Position numbers and translations under genes: made by a program | DNA from: PKWO01 sp036384915 | Lineage (GTDB): Bacteria > Pseudomonadota > Gammaproteobacteria > Burkholderiales > Burkholderiaceae_D | NCBI GenBank assembly: GCA_036384915.1 | Contig: DASVLJ010000079.1 | Span: 50,242 to 114,241, forward strand | Reading direction: 5' to 3' | DNA: 64,000 nt | Shown here: positions 24,976 to 32,854 of the stretch, piece after piece | Layout: each line of letters starts with the position of its first letter | Position numbering within the stretch: position 1 is the stretch's first letter | Notes under the pieces: generated by a model | What the model was told of the DNA's origin: nothing | Databases searched by the model: none | The model's input: the letters and a program-made list of their open reading frames with translations, nothing else

Positions 24976-26520
24976 TTAGTGCCCCGCCGGCCCGGCCGAA
25001 CCGAACGGCGGCCGCGTCAGCCAGATGAAGCCGATCAGCAGCAGGAACAGGATGGAAATTCCCCAGAACACATCCGAGGTCGCCATCATCGCGCCTTGCG
25101 CATGGATCTGGTTTTGCACGTAGCCGTAGCCGCGGTCGCCCGTCACGCCAAGCTTGCCCAGTTGATTCAGGTAGTCCAGCGTGCCGCTGCCGTTATTGGT
25201 GAAACTCTCCGCCAGGCGCACTTCATGCGTCTGCGTGCGGCGGTCCCACAGCGTCACCACGATGGCCGTCCCCAGGCTGCCCGAAATGGTGCGGAAGAAA
25301 TTGGACAAGCCGGAAGCCGCCGCCAGCCGTTGCGGCTGGATGCCCGACATGATGATCTGGTTGATCGGCACGAAGAAGCAAGCCACGGCGATGCCCTGCA
25401 CCAGGCGCGGCAGGTAGACTTCCGACAGCGAAGTATCGAGATTGAAAGTCGAGAACCAGAATGCCGTGATGGCAAACACCACGTAGGCGATCGATGCCAG
25501 GATGCGCAAGTCGATGCGATTGATATTGCGCCCGATGATCGGCGAAAGGATCAACGCGAACAGGCCCACGGGCGAGGTCGCCACACCGGCCCAGGTCGCG
25601 GTATAGCCCATCACCGTCTGCAGCCACAGCGGGAACAGCACCGTCATGGCGAAAAAGGACATGTAACCGACCGCCATGGCGATCACGCCGAAGCGGAAGT
25701 TGGGCTTGACGAACAGTGTCAGGTCCACGATGGGATGCTCGTCGGTCAATTCCCACGCCACGAAGAAAGTCAATGCGACGATGCTGGTGCAGAGCAGCGT
25801 GACGATGACCCTGGAATTGAACCAATCGAGGTCGTTGCCGTTGTCGAGCATGAGCTGCAAGGCGCCCACACCGATCACGAGCAGGCCCAGGCCGATCGCG
25901 TCGATGGGTTTTTTTTCGGTGGCGGTTTCACGGTCGCGCAACAGCGTCCAGGTGATGAAGCCCGACAGCAAGCCGACCGGCGCGTTGATGTAAAAGATCC
26001 ACGGCCAAGACATGTTGTCCGTTATATAGCCGCCCAAGAGCGGGCCGCAGATCGGCGCCACCACCACGGTCATGGCCCAGATCGCCATCGCCATGCCGCG
26101 TTTTTGCGGCGGAAAGTTGGCCAGGAGCAGCGCTTGCGACAGCGGCACCATAGGGCCGGAAACCAGGCCTTGCAGGAAACGGCACGCCACCAGCATCGGC
26201 AGGGAAGTCGCCATGCCGCACAGTGCGGAAGCGAAGGTAAACAACACGACCGAGGTGCAGAATACGCGCACTTCGCCGAAACGCTTGGCGATCCAGCCGG
26301 TCAACGGCACCACGATGGCGGCCGCCAGGCCGTAGGACGAAATCACCCAGGTGCCCTGGTTGGCGCTGACCGCGAGATTGCCCGCGATGGTCGGAATCGC
26401 CACGTTGGCGATCGAGGTGTCGAGCACTTCCATGAAGGTGGCCAGCGAGACGGCGATGGTGAATAACGCCAGCGCACCGGCATGCAGCGGGGCGCGCTGC
26501 CCCTGTGCAGCGGTACTCAT
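24976..26520 (-). CDS. emrB: DHA2-family MFS multidrug exporter, EmrB-type
   Basis: 514 aa with 14 predicted membrane segments, the DHA2 length. Motifs: LDTSIANVAIPTIAG in TM1, GWIAKRFGEVRVF between TM2 and TM3, and GPLLGGYITDNMSWPWIFYINAPVG in the TM5-6 region. It exports hydrophobic compounds using the proton gradient, forming a tripartite pump with the adjacent EmrA-type adaptor and outer-membrane channel. Its ATG overlaps the emrA stop (ATGA). Last gene of the operon. Confidence 0.92.
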   Translation of the reverse strand: MSTAAQGQRAPLHAGALALFTIAVSLATFMEVLDTSIANVAIPTIAGNLAVSANQGTWVISSYGLAAAIVVPLTGWIAKRFGEVRVFCTSVVLFTFASALCGMATSLPMLVACRFLQGLVSGPMVPLSQALLLANFPPQKRGMAMAIWAMTVVVAPICGPLLGGYITDNMSWPWIFYINAPVGLLSGFITWTLLRDRETATEKKPIDAIGLGLLVIGVGALQLMLDNGNDLDWFNSRVIVTLLCTSIVALTFFVAWELTDEHPIVDLTLFVKPNFRFGVIAMAVGYMSFFAMTVLFPLWLQTVMGYTATWAGVATSPVGLFALILSPIIGRNINRIDLRILASIAYVVFAITAFWFSTFNLDTSLSEVYLPRLVQGIAVACFFVPINQIIMSGIQPQRLAAASGLSNFFRTISGSLGTAIVVTLWDRRTQTHEVRLAESFTNNGSGTLDYLNQLGKLGVTGDRGYGYVQNQIHAQGAMMATSDVFWGISILFLLLIGFIWLTRPPFGSAGPAGH

Positions 26521-27704
26521 TTATCTTGTCCCGCGGCTTGGGCGATGATGGCGTCGGCCTTGTCGTTGGCCTTTTTCAGCATGGTGTCGTACACCGGCGT
26601 ATCGAGCGAGGCGTCGGGCAGCGGCAGTGCGGTCAGGACCGAGCCGCTGCGGTCGTGCGTATCGATATTGACCGCGGTCGACATGCCGACGCGCAGCGGA
26701 TGATCCTTCACTTCATTCTGATCGAGCGCGATGCGCACCGGCACGCGCTGCACCACCTTGATCCAGTTGCCGGTGGCGTTTTGCGGCGGAAGGAGCGAGA
26801 AGGCGCCGCCCGTGCCGGCCGAAATGCCGGCCACCTTGCCATGGTATTCGGCATGACGGCCGTAGACGTCGGCTTCGACCGTCGCGCTCTGGCCGATACG
26901 GATATTGAACAACTGCGGTTCCTTGACGTTGGCATCGACCCATACGCCGGACAGCGGCACCACGGCCATCAGCGAGGTGCCGGGGGCGATGCGCTGCCCG
27001 ACCTGCACCGAGCGGCGCGCCACCACGCCATCGATCGGCGCCGGGATGTCATTGCGTTGCGTGGCGAGATAGGCTTGCAGATAGGCGGCACGGGCGCGCA
27101 ACAGGCTGGGATGCTGGCGCAGCGTGGTGCCGTCGACGGCGGCCCTGGCGGATGCGAGCTGTTTTTCCGCGACGTTCAAGGCATCCTTGGCCGAGGCCAC
27201 GGCTTGGCGCGCGTGGGCCAGGTCTTCACCCGATTCCGAATCGGTGCCGGCCAGCGGCGTGCGGCGTGCGAGATCGTCATTCGCTTTTGCCAGGTCGGTC
27301 TTGCGCTGTTCTACCACGGCTTGCGCTTCGTCTACCGCGCGAAACTGCTGGCGGATCTGGCGCACCGTCTCGCCCAAGCGAGCTTCTGCGTCGGCCAGCG
27401 CCACCACGCTGTCGGCATGGTCGAGCCGCACCAGCGGCTGGCCGGCCTTGACCGGCTGGTTGTCGTCCGCGCCGATGGCGACCACGGTGCCGGAAACAAT
27501 GGAGTTGACGTAGACCAGGTTGCCGCCGACATAGGCGTCGTCGGTCTCTTCGTGGAATTGCGCGTATAGGTAGTAGTAAGCGCCGTAGGAAATACCGATG
27601 GCGGCGAAGATCAGCGCGATGATGGCCAATATCCTGGCGCGTTTGCCGTTCTTGGGTTGCTCGGCCATAGGGGCAGAAGCCTGGGGTTGGCTGGAAGTGC
27701 TCAT
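26517..27704 (-). CDS. emrA: HlyD-family periplasmic adaptor, EmrA-type
   Basis: 395 aa. A cytoplasmic tail (1-24), a single membrane helix (about 25-48, RILAIIALIFAAIGISYGAYYYLY), two biotinyl-lipoyl halves (GTVVAIGADDNQPVKAGQPLVRLD and VVARRSVQVGQRIAPG) flanking a long coiled coil (about 105-215), then beta-barrel and membrane-proximal domains. It links EmrB to the outer-membrane channel. GGGAG 9 nt upstream supports the start. It lies 32 nt after the channel gene in the same operon. Confidence 0.92.
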   Translation of the reverse strand: MSTSSQPQASAPMAEQPKNGKRARILAIIALIFAAIGISYGAYYYLYAQFHEETDDAYVGGNLVYVNSIVSGTVVAIGADDNQPVKAGQPLVRLDHADSVVALADAEARLGETVRQIRQQFRAVDEAQAVVEQRKTDLAKANDDLARRTPLAGTDSESGEDLAHARQAVASAKDALNVAEKQLASARAAVDGTTLRQHPSLLRARAAYLQAYLATQRNDIPAPIDGVVARRSVQVGQRIAPGTSLMAVVPLSGVWVDANVKEPQLFNIRIGQSATVEADVYGRHAEYHGKVAGISAGTGGAFSLLPPQNATGNWIKVVQRVPVRIALDQNEVKDHPLRVGMSTAVNIDTHDRSGSVLTALPLPDASLDTPVYDTMLKKANDKADAIIAQAAGQDK

Positions 27705-27736
27705 GTTGTTGCTCCCGATTCTGGAATTTGGATGTC

Positions 27737-29218
27737 TTATTTCTTGCTGAGGCCGTCACTGGCGCTCGTATCCTGGTAGCCGCCGCCCAGGGCCTTGATC
27801 AAGGCGATGCGGGCGCTGATGGCGCGTTGCTCGCGTGCGACTTCCTGGTCGTTCAGCGCCAGGAGCGCCAGCTTGCCGCGCACGGCGTCGCGCCCGTCGG
27901 TCAGGCCGGCTTTCTGGCGCCGCTCGGCGCTGGCCAGATCGCGCTTGCGAGCCGCGATCTGCTGTTCGAGCGCGGCTTGCTCGCGCTGCGCGCCCTGCAA
28001 TTGCACGAAGGCATCGTTGACATCAGCCACGGCGGTCTGCACGGATTGGTCGTACTGCGCAATCGCCAATGTCACGTCGGCACGCGAACTATCTAGGTTG
28101 GCCCGCAGTCGTCCGGCATCGAAGATCGGCAAGCTGATGGCGGGCGTGACGCCGATGTTGCGCGAAGACGATTTCAGCAGGTCGGATAAGCCGAATGCGG
28201 AAAACCCGGCCAGCGCGGTGATGTTGATGTCCGGATAGAACGCGATGCGCGAAATGTCGACCTCGCGCAACGCGGTCTTCACGCGGTCACGCGAAGCGGA
28301 AACGTCGGCACGGCGCGCCACCAGTTCAAGCGGCAGGTCGGCCGGCACGCTGATATCGGCATTGGGCAAGGGCCTGGCGTCCAGGTGCTCGGGGAATCGC
28401 GCGGTGCCAACGAGCGACCTCAATTGGTAAAGCAACTGATCGCGCTGGGTTTCGAGCTGCACGCGGGTCAGGCGCGGCAGGGCGGCGTCGGCTTGCAGCG
28501 GCGCCACCAGCTCGCCGGCCGACAGGCCGGCTTTGACGCGCGGCGCTTCCAGTTCGATCAAGCGGTTGCGCTGGCTTTGCACTTCGTCCTGCAAAGCCAG
28601 GCGTGCATTGACGAGCTGCCATTGATAGTAGGTGGTGGCAACGGCCGCAGAAAGGGCCGATGCCGCCCCTGCGGATTCCGCCTGCGCCGCGGCGACCTGG
28701 CCCAGCGCTGCGCCGATCTGCGCGCGGTTGCGGCCCCAGAAGTCGAAGTCGTAGGAAAAGTTCAGGCCCAGGTTGCCCGAGTTCAGGGTATTGCCGCCGA
28801 TTGGCGGCGGATAGATGGAGTTGGCCGAATAGTGTTCGCGCGTGACATCGGCGGACGCCGTGAGCCTGGTGCCGCTACCGGCGGTGGCGATCTGCACTTG
28901 CGCATTGGCCTGGCCTATGCGCGCCTGCGCCACTTCCATCGAGGGCGAATTGCGCAAGGCTTGCTCGATCAGATTCGACAATTGATCGTCGTGGAACTCG
29001 GTCCACCACTGGTTGGCCGGCCATTGGCCCGCGACAGGCACTTGCACGAAGGCGGCCGCATCGGGCTTGTTCAATTGCGGCGCCGGATCGGCCGGCGGCA
29101 GACCGGCGCAGGCGCTCAAGGCCAGCACGGCAGCCAGGGCCAAGGGCCTCAGCGCATGGCGCGCTGGCTTGGGCCCCTTTTGCCTGCCGCCAATATGGTT
29201 TGAAATTGGATTATTCAT
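27737..29218 (-). CDS. Outer-membrane efflux lipoprotein (NodT/OprM family)
   Basis: 493 aa. The signal peptide ends at a lipobox LSAC (about residues 34-37), so the mature protein is lipid-anchored. Two OEP repeats follow: WWTEFHDDQLSNLIEQALRNSPSMEVAQARIGQANAQ at the start of the first and RADVSASRDRVKTALREVDISRIAFYPDI in the second. It forms the trimeric outer-membrane duct of the EmrAB-type pump. It is the first structural gene after the marR gene (31-nt gap). Confidence 0.92.
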   Translation of the reverse strand: MNNPISNHIGGRQKGPKPARHALRPLALAAVLALSACAGLPPADPAPQLNKPDAAAFVQVPVAGQWPANQWWTEFHDDQLSNLIEQALRNSPSMEVAQARIGQANAQVQIATAGSGTRLTASADVTREHYSANSIYPPPIGGNTLNSGNLGLNFSYDFDFWGRNRAQIGAALGQVAAAQAESAGAASALSAAVATTYYQWQLVNARLALQDEVQSQRNRLIELEAPRVKAGLSAGELVAPLQADAALPRLTRVQLETQRDQLLYQLRSLVGTARFPEHLDARPLPNADISVPADLPLELVARRADVSASRDRVKTALREVDISRIAFYPDINITALAGFSAFGLSDLLKSSSRNIGVTPAISLPIFDAGRLRANLDSSRADVTLAIAQYDQSVQTAVADVNDAFVQLQGAQREQAALEQQIAARKRDLASAERRQKAGLTDGRDAVRGKLALLALNDQEVAREQRAISARIALIKALGGGYQDTSASDGLSKK

Positions 29219-29249
29219 TTTGGGAATATTTGGCTAAAAAATTGAGGCG

Positions 29250-29771
29250 TCAATACGGGGATTCCAGAACCTGTTTCAACTTGATTAATTCGCTCTCGAA
29301 TGCCGCCTTGGTTTCCTCGCTGAACACGGAATAAATCATTTGCGTCTTCTTGCGCAGCACCGGCACCACCTGGCGCAACAGTTCCATGCCGGCTTCGGTC
29401 AAGGACAAATCGACGCGCCGCCGGTCTTGTTCGTTGGCCACGCGCTTGATCAAGCCCTTGGCGACCAATTCATCCGTGATGCGCGTCATGTTGCTGCGCG
29501 TCTCGCTGGTGGCAACGCACAGTTCGGACGGGTTGGCCAGATTCTCCGGCGTACTCTGCAAGGTCATCATGGCGACATAGGCGACGCCGGTGATGCCAAA
29601 AGGCTCGACCGTGCGGTTCAACACATCAGTCAGCAGACCGGCGTTATGCTTGATCAGCAACGTCAGCCGCACTTCGCTATTCAAGGGCGCCCCGACCGAA
29701 CGTTGATGGGCAAGGTCGACGCGCTTCTCTATTTCGCTATGCGGGTGGCGTTGGATAGGTTTATTGTTCAT
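29250..29771 (-). CDS. MarR-family repressor of the efflux operon (EmrR-like)
   Basis: 173 aa. The winged-helix region spans about 65-130: NPSELCVATSETRSNMTRITDELVAKGLI is the recognition-helix region and RVANEQDRRRVDLSLTEAGMELL the wing. The MarR DxRxxR pattern appears as DRRRVDLSLT. EmrR-type proteins release DNA on binding phenolics or drugs that the pump exports. No ribosome site is seen upstream and the predicted -10 is very close, so the transcript may be leaderless. First gene of the repressor-channel-adaptor-pump operon. Confidence 0.9.
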   Translation of the reverse strand: MNNKPIQRHPHSEIEKRVDLAHQRSVGAPLNSEVRLTLLIKHNAGLLTDVLNRTVEPFGITGVAYVAMMTLQSTPENLANPSELCVATSETRSNMTRITDELVAKGLIKRVANEQDRRRVDLSLTEAGMELLRQVVPVLRKKTQMIYSVFSEETKAAFESELIKLKQVLESPY

Positions 29772-29777
29772 GGCAAT

Positions 29778-29805
29778 ATAGTACCAAATGAAATTATTTT
29801 TTCAA
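29778..29805 (-). promoter_or_regulatory. Promoter of the efflux operon
   Basis: On the minus strand -35 TTGAAA (29800-29805) and -10 TACTAT (29778-29783) are 16 bp apart. The -10 ends 7 nt before the marR ATG, placing the transcript start at or next to the start codon. The spacer and upstream AAAATAAT repeats could bind the repressor. The rest of 29806-30131 shows no gene. Confidence 0.55.
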
Positions 29806-30131
29806 GGATTATTTTCCGCAAAATTATTACGCGACGCCCACCCAGCTACCGCCCGACACGTCTTGGCATGGCCTCTCATATACAAGGCGCTACAATTGGC
29901 AATTCAGCAAGAATTGTCTTGCGGCCAATGAACTGTGGGCTGTTTTGATAATCGAACTTGAAGCAATGTAAAAGCAACGTAGATGCCGGGTGAATTGTTT
30001 CACCATGTAACTTGGGTCAACCTCGGTCGGCTTCAAACGCTATACAGTCGTCAAGCCGGTATTCCCTGCCGTTTTGACCGCAATGCAGGACGCAGCATTC
30101 CATGTCGCGCGGCGACGAGAAAGGACATGAC

Positions 30132-31265
30132 ATGAAAAAAATATTGATGAGTGTATTACTGGCAGCCTCCTTGGCGGCACCGCTCGCCGCCAACGCGCAA
30201 ATCTCGGTTTCCGTCGGCATTGCCCCGCCTCCGCTGCCGGTCTACGTGCAACCGCCGATCCCCGGCGACGGCTACATGTGGACTCCGGGCTATTGGGCCT
30301 GGAGCCCGGACGATGAAGACTATTATTGGGTTCCCGGCACCTGGGTGCCGGCGCCGTTCGTCGGCGCGCTCTGGACTCCCGGCTACTGGGGCTGGGCCGG
30401 CGGCAGCTACATGTGGCACGCCGGCTATTGGGGCGACCATATCGGCTTCTATGGCGGCGTGAACTACGGCTTCGGCTATCTCGGCGTCGGCTATGTGGGC
30501 GGCCACTGGGACAACGGCGGATTCGCCTATAACAGCGCGGTCAACAACGTCAACGTGAATAACGTGCACGTCACCAACGTGTACAACAACACGACCGTGA
30601 TCAACAACAATACCAACGTCAGCCGTGTCAGCTACAACGGCGGCACCGGCGGTACCCAGGTACATCCCACGGCGCAGGACGTGGCTTTTGCCCGCGCGCC
30701 TCACCCTGCCATGCCGGCGGTGCAGGCCCAGCACGTGCAGCAGGCGATGCACAATCCCGAGCTGCGCAATTCGGTGAACCACGGCGCACCGCCTATTGCC
30801 GCCACGCCGGCCCCGGGCAAGTTCAATGCGCCCAACATCGTGGCGGCGAAGGGTGCGCCGCCCGTCGCCAATCATGCCGCGCCGCAGATGCTGCAGCGCC
30901 AGGAAGGGCCGCAAGCTCGCCCACAGCAGCAAGCACAGCCGCAGCGCCAGGAGCAGCAACAGTTCCATCCGCAACCGCAACAACGCCCGGAACAGCAGCA
31001 ATTCCGTCCGCAACCGATGCCGCAACAACGCCAGGAGCAGCCCCAGTTCCGCCCGCAGCCGATGCAGCAACAGCGCCAGGAACAACCGCAGTTCCGCCCG
31101 ATGCCGATGCCGCAACAGCGCCAGGAACAGCCACAGTTCCGCCCGATGCCGATGCCGATGCCGCAGCAGCGTCAGGAGCAGCCGCAGTTCCGCCCGATGC
31201 CGCAACCTCAGCCGCACCAGGGCGGGCAACCGCGCCAGGACGACCGTCACGAGCATTTCCGTTGA
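30132..31265 (+). CDS. Exported YXWXPG/WXXGXW-repeat protein with Q/P/R-rich tail
   Basis: 377 aa. MKKILMSVLLAASLAAPLAA is a signal peptide, and AAAGGA 7 nt upstream supports this ATG. The mature N-terminal half contains the repeats MWTPGYWAWS, YWVPGTWVPAPFVGALWTPGYWGWAGG and MWHAGYWGDH, typical of the WXXGXW-repeat family, followed by a glycine/tyrosine-rich stretch and an Asn/Val-rich stretch (NNVNVNNVHVTNVYNN). The C-terminal 95 residues are about six tandem units of QRQEQPQFRPMP type. Localised to the periplasm or outer surface; function unknown. A strong terminator follows at once, so it is probably monocistronic. Confidence 0.85.
   Translation: MKKILMSVLLAASLAAPLAANAQISVSVGIAPPPLPVYVQPPIPGDGYMWTPGYWAWSPDDEDYYWVPGTWVPAPFVGALWTPGYWGWAGGSYMWHAGYWGDHIGFYGGVNYGFGYLGVGYVGGHWDNGGFAYNSAVNNVNVNNVHVTNVYNNTTVINNNTNVSRVSYNGGTGGTQVHPTAQDVAFARAPHPAMPAVQAQHVQQAMHNPELRNSVNHGAPPIAATPAPGKFNAPNIVAAKGAPPVANHAAPQMLQRQEGPQARPQQQAQPQRQEQQQFHPQPQQRPEQQQFRPQPMPQQRQEQPQFRPQPMQQQRQEQPQFRPMPMPQQRQEQPQFRPMPMPMPQQRQEQPQFRPMPQPQPHQGGQPRQDDRHEHFR
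30940..31215 (+). repeat. In-gene tandem repeat, about 45-bp unit
   Basis: Five to six degenerate copies of a unit encoding QRQEQPQFRPMPMPQ, with unit length varying by one or two codon pairs (extra MP). The pattern suggests slippage-driven length variation of the protein tail. Confidence 0.7.
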
Positions 31266-31280
31266 TCGGTGCCTGAACCA

Positions 31281-31315
31281 AAAAACGGCCGGGGTTTCTC
31301 CCCGGCCGTTTTTTT
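31281..31315 (+). terminator. Strong Rho-independent terminator
   Basis: A perfect 10-bp stem ACGGCCGGGG/CCCCGGCCGT (31285-31294, 31300-31309) with a 5-nt loop is followed by TTTTTT; an A-run on the other side makes it potentially bidirectional. Confidence 0.9.
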
Positions 31316-31377
31316 CGGGCCAGGCATGAATGGCGCACATCTCCTAAAATAGAGGCTCCTTGCCTGCACTACCGAGC

Positions 31378-32799
31378 ATGTCCGACCAAGCCAGCGCCAC
31401 CGTCAAACGCTACCTGCCCTGGGTCGTCGCCACGGCCCTGTTCATGGAGCAGCTCGACTCCACCATCGTCAATACCGCCGTGCCCAGCATGGCGGCCAGC
31501 CTGCACGTCACGCCCCTGAGCCTGAAGGCCGTGGTGACGAGCTATATCCTGAGCCTGGCTGTCTGCATTCCGGTATCGGGCTGGATGGCGGACCGCTACG
31601 GCACACGGCGCGTATTTTCCACGGCGGTCATGATCTTCACGGCCGCCTCCATCCTGTGCGGGCTCTCGCTCAATTCGCCCATGCTGGTGGCGGCGCGCAT
31701 TCTGCAAGGCATAGGCGCGGCAATGATGATGCCGGTCGGCCGCCTGACCATCGTGCGCACCTTCCCCAAGGCGGAGCTGCTGGCGGCAATGAATTTCGTC
31801 ATCATCCCGGCCCTGATCGGGCCGCTGCTCGGCCCCACGGTGGGCGGGATCATCGTGCACTGGCTGTCGTGGCGCGAAATCTTTTTCGTCAACGTGCCGG
31901 TCGGCCTTGCTGCGCTCTACCTGATCCGGCGCCACATGCCGGATTACCACGGCGACGGTGCGCATCCGCTCGACGTGATCGGGCTGATCCTGTTCGGTAG
32001 CGGCGCGGCGCTCTTATCCTGGCTGCTGGAAATCTTCGGCGAGCATCATCTCGACGTCACTTCCGGCACGGTGCTGCTCCTGCTCTCCCTGGCCCTGCTG
32101 GGCGGCTATGGCGCGCATGCGAGCCAGGCCAGCCATCCGCTGCTGCGCCTGTCGCTGTTCGGCGTGCGCACCTTCCGCGTATCGGTGATGGGTGGCTTCA
32201 TCACCCGGCTGGGGATAGGCGGGCTGCCCTTCCTGCTGCCGCTGCTGTACCAGCTCGGCCTGGGCATGCCGGCCTGGCAATCCGGCTTGATGATGATGCC
32301 TTCGGCCTTGGCCGCCATGGGCATGAAAGTCCTGTCGGCGCGGCTGTTGATGCGCTTCGGCTACCGCCGGATCCTGGTCGTCAATACGGTAATGATAGGC
32401 ATCACGATCAGCGGCTTCGCCCTGGTCGAGCCGGGCACGCCCATCGTACTGATCAATCTGCTGTCCTTCGTCATGGGCTTTTTCAATTCGCTGCAATTCT
32501 CCAGCATGAATTCCATGGCCTATGCCGACATCGAAGCACCCGATTCGAGCATGGCGTCCACCATTGCCAGTTCGCTGCAGCAGATGTCGATGAGCTTCGG
32601 CCTGGCTTGCGGCACCCTCGTGGCCGGCTGGTACCTGGGCAATCTGCCGCAAACCGACCAGGCGGCCGTGATCGGCGCCCTGCATCATGCCTTCGTCACC
32701 ATGGGCGCCCTGACCGCCATTTCCTCATTGTCGTTCTGGACCCTGCGCGCCGCGGATGGAGAAAGCGTCAGCCGCGGTGCGGTCAAGAGCCTGTCATGA
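31378..32799 (+). CDS. DHA2-family MFS drug exporter
   Basis: 473 aa from MSDQASAT; an in-frame TTG at 31360 preceded by GAGG is an alternative start. Fourteen-segment DHA2 pattern with LFMEQLDSTIVNTAVPSMA in TM1, GWMADRYGTRRVF after TM2 and GPLLGPTVGGIIVHWLSWREIFFVNVPVG in the TM5-6 loop. It probably exports drugs or metabolites with proton antiport. Unlike the EmrB-type gene at 24976 it has no adaptor or channel beside it, so it may work alone. It is followed by sppA from its own promoter. Confidence 0.87.
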   Translation: MSDQASATVKRYLPWVVATALFMEQLDSTIVNTAVPSMAASLHVTPLSLKAVVTSYILSLAVCIPVSGWMADRYGTRRVFSTAVMIFTAASILCGLSLNSPMLVAARILQGIGAAMMMPVGRLTIVRTFPKAELLAAMNFVIIPALIGPLLGPTVGGIIVHWLSWREIFFVNVPVGLAALYLIRRHMPDYHGDGAHPLDVIGLILFGSGAALLSWLLEIFGEHHLDVTSGTVLLLLSLALLGGYGAHASQASHPLLRLSLFGVRTFRVSVMGGFITRLGIGGLPFLLPLLYQLGLGMPAWQSGLMMMPSALAAMGMKVLSARLLMRFGYRRILVVNTVMIGITISGFALVEPGTPIVLINLLSFVMGFFNSLQFSSMNSMAYADIEAPDSSMASTIASSLQQMSMSFGLACGTLVAGWYLGNLPQTDQAAVIGALHHAFVTMGALTAISSLSFWTLRAADGESVSRGAVKSLS

Positions 32800-32830
32800 G
32801 CCCGGACTGCACTATAATTGTTGCAATTAT
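32797..32830 (+). promoter_or_regulatory. sppA promoter -10 within an inverted repeat
   Basis: A perfect -10 TATAAT (32813-32818) has a weak -35 CTGTCA 16 bp upstream, inside the end of the MFS gene. ATAATTG (32814-32820) and CAATTAT (32824-32830) form a perfect 7-bp inverted repeat across the predicted start point. The repeat could be an operator; no regulator is identified. Confidence 0.4.
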
Positions 32831-32854
32831 TTAATTACCCTCTCCGGAGCATCA

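Noticed and set aside
30940..31215. CRISPR-like repeat array
   Set aside because: The units are contiguous, in frame, degenerate and code for a Q/P-rich protein tail. No spacers are present.
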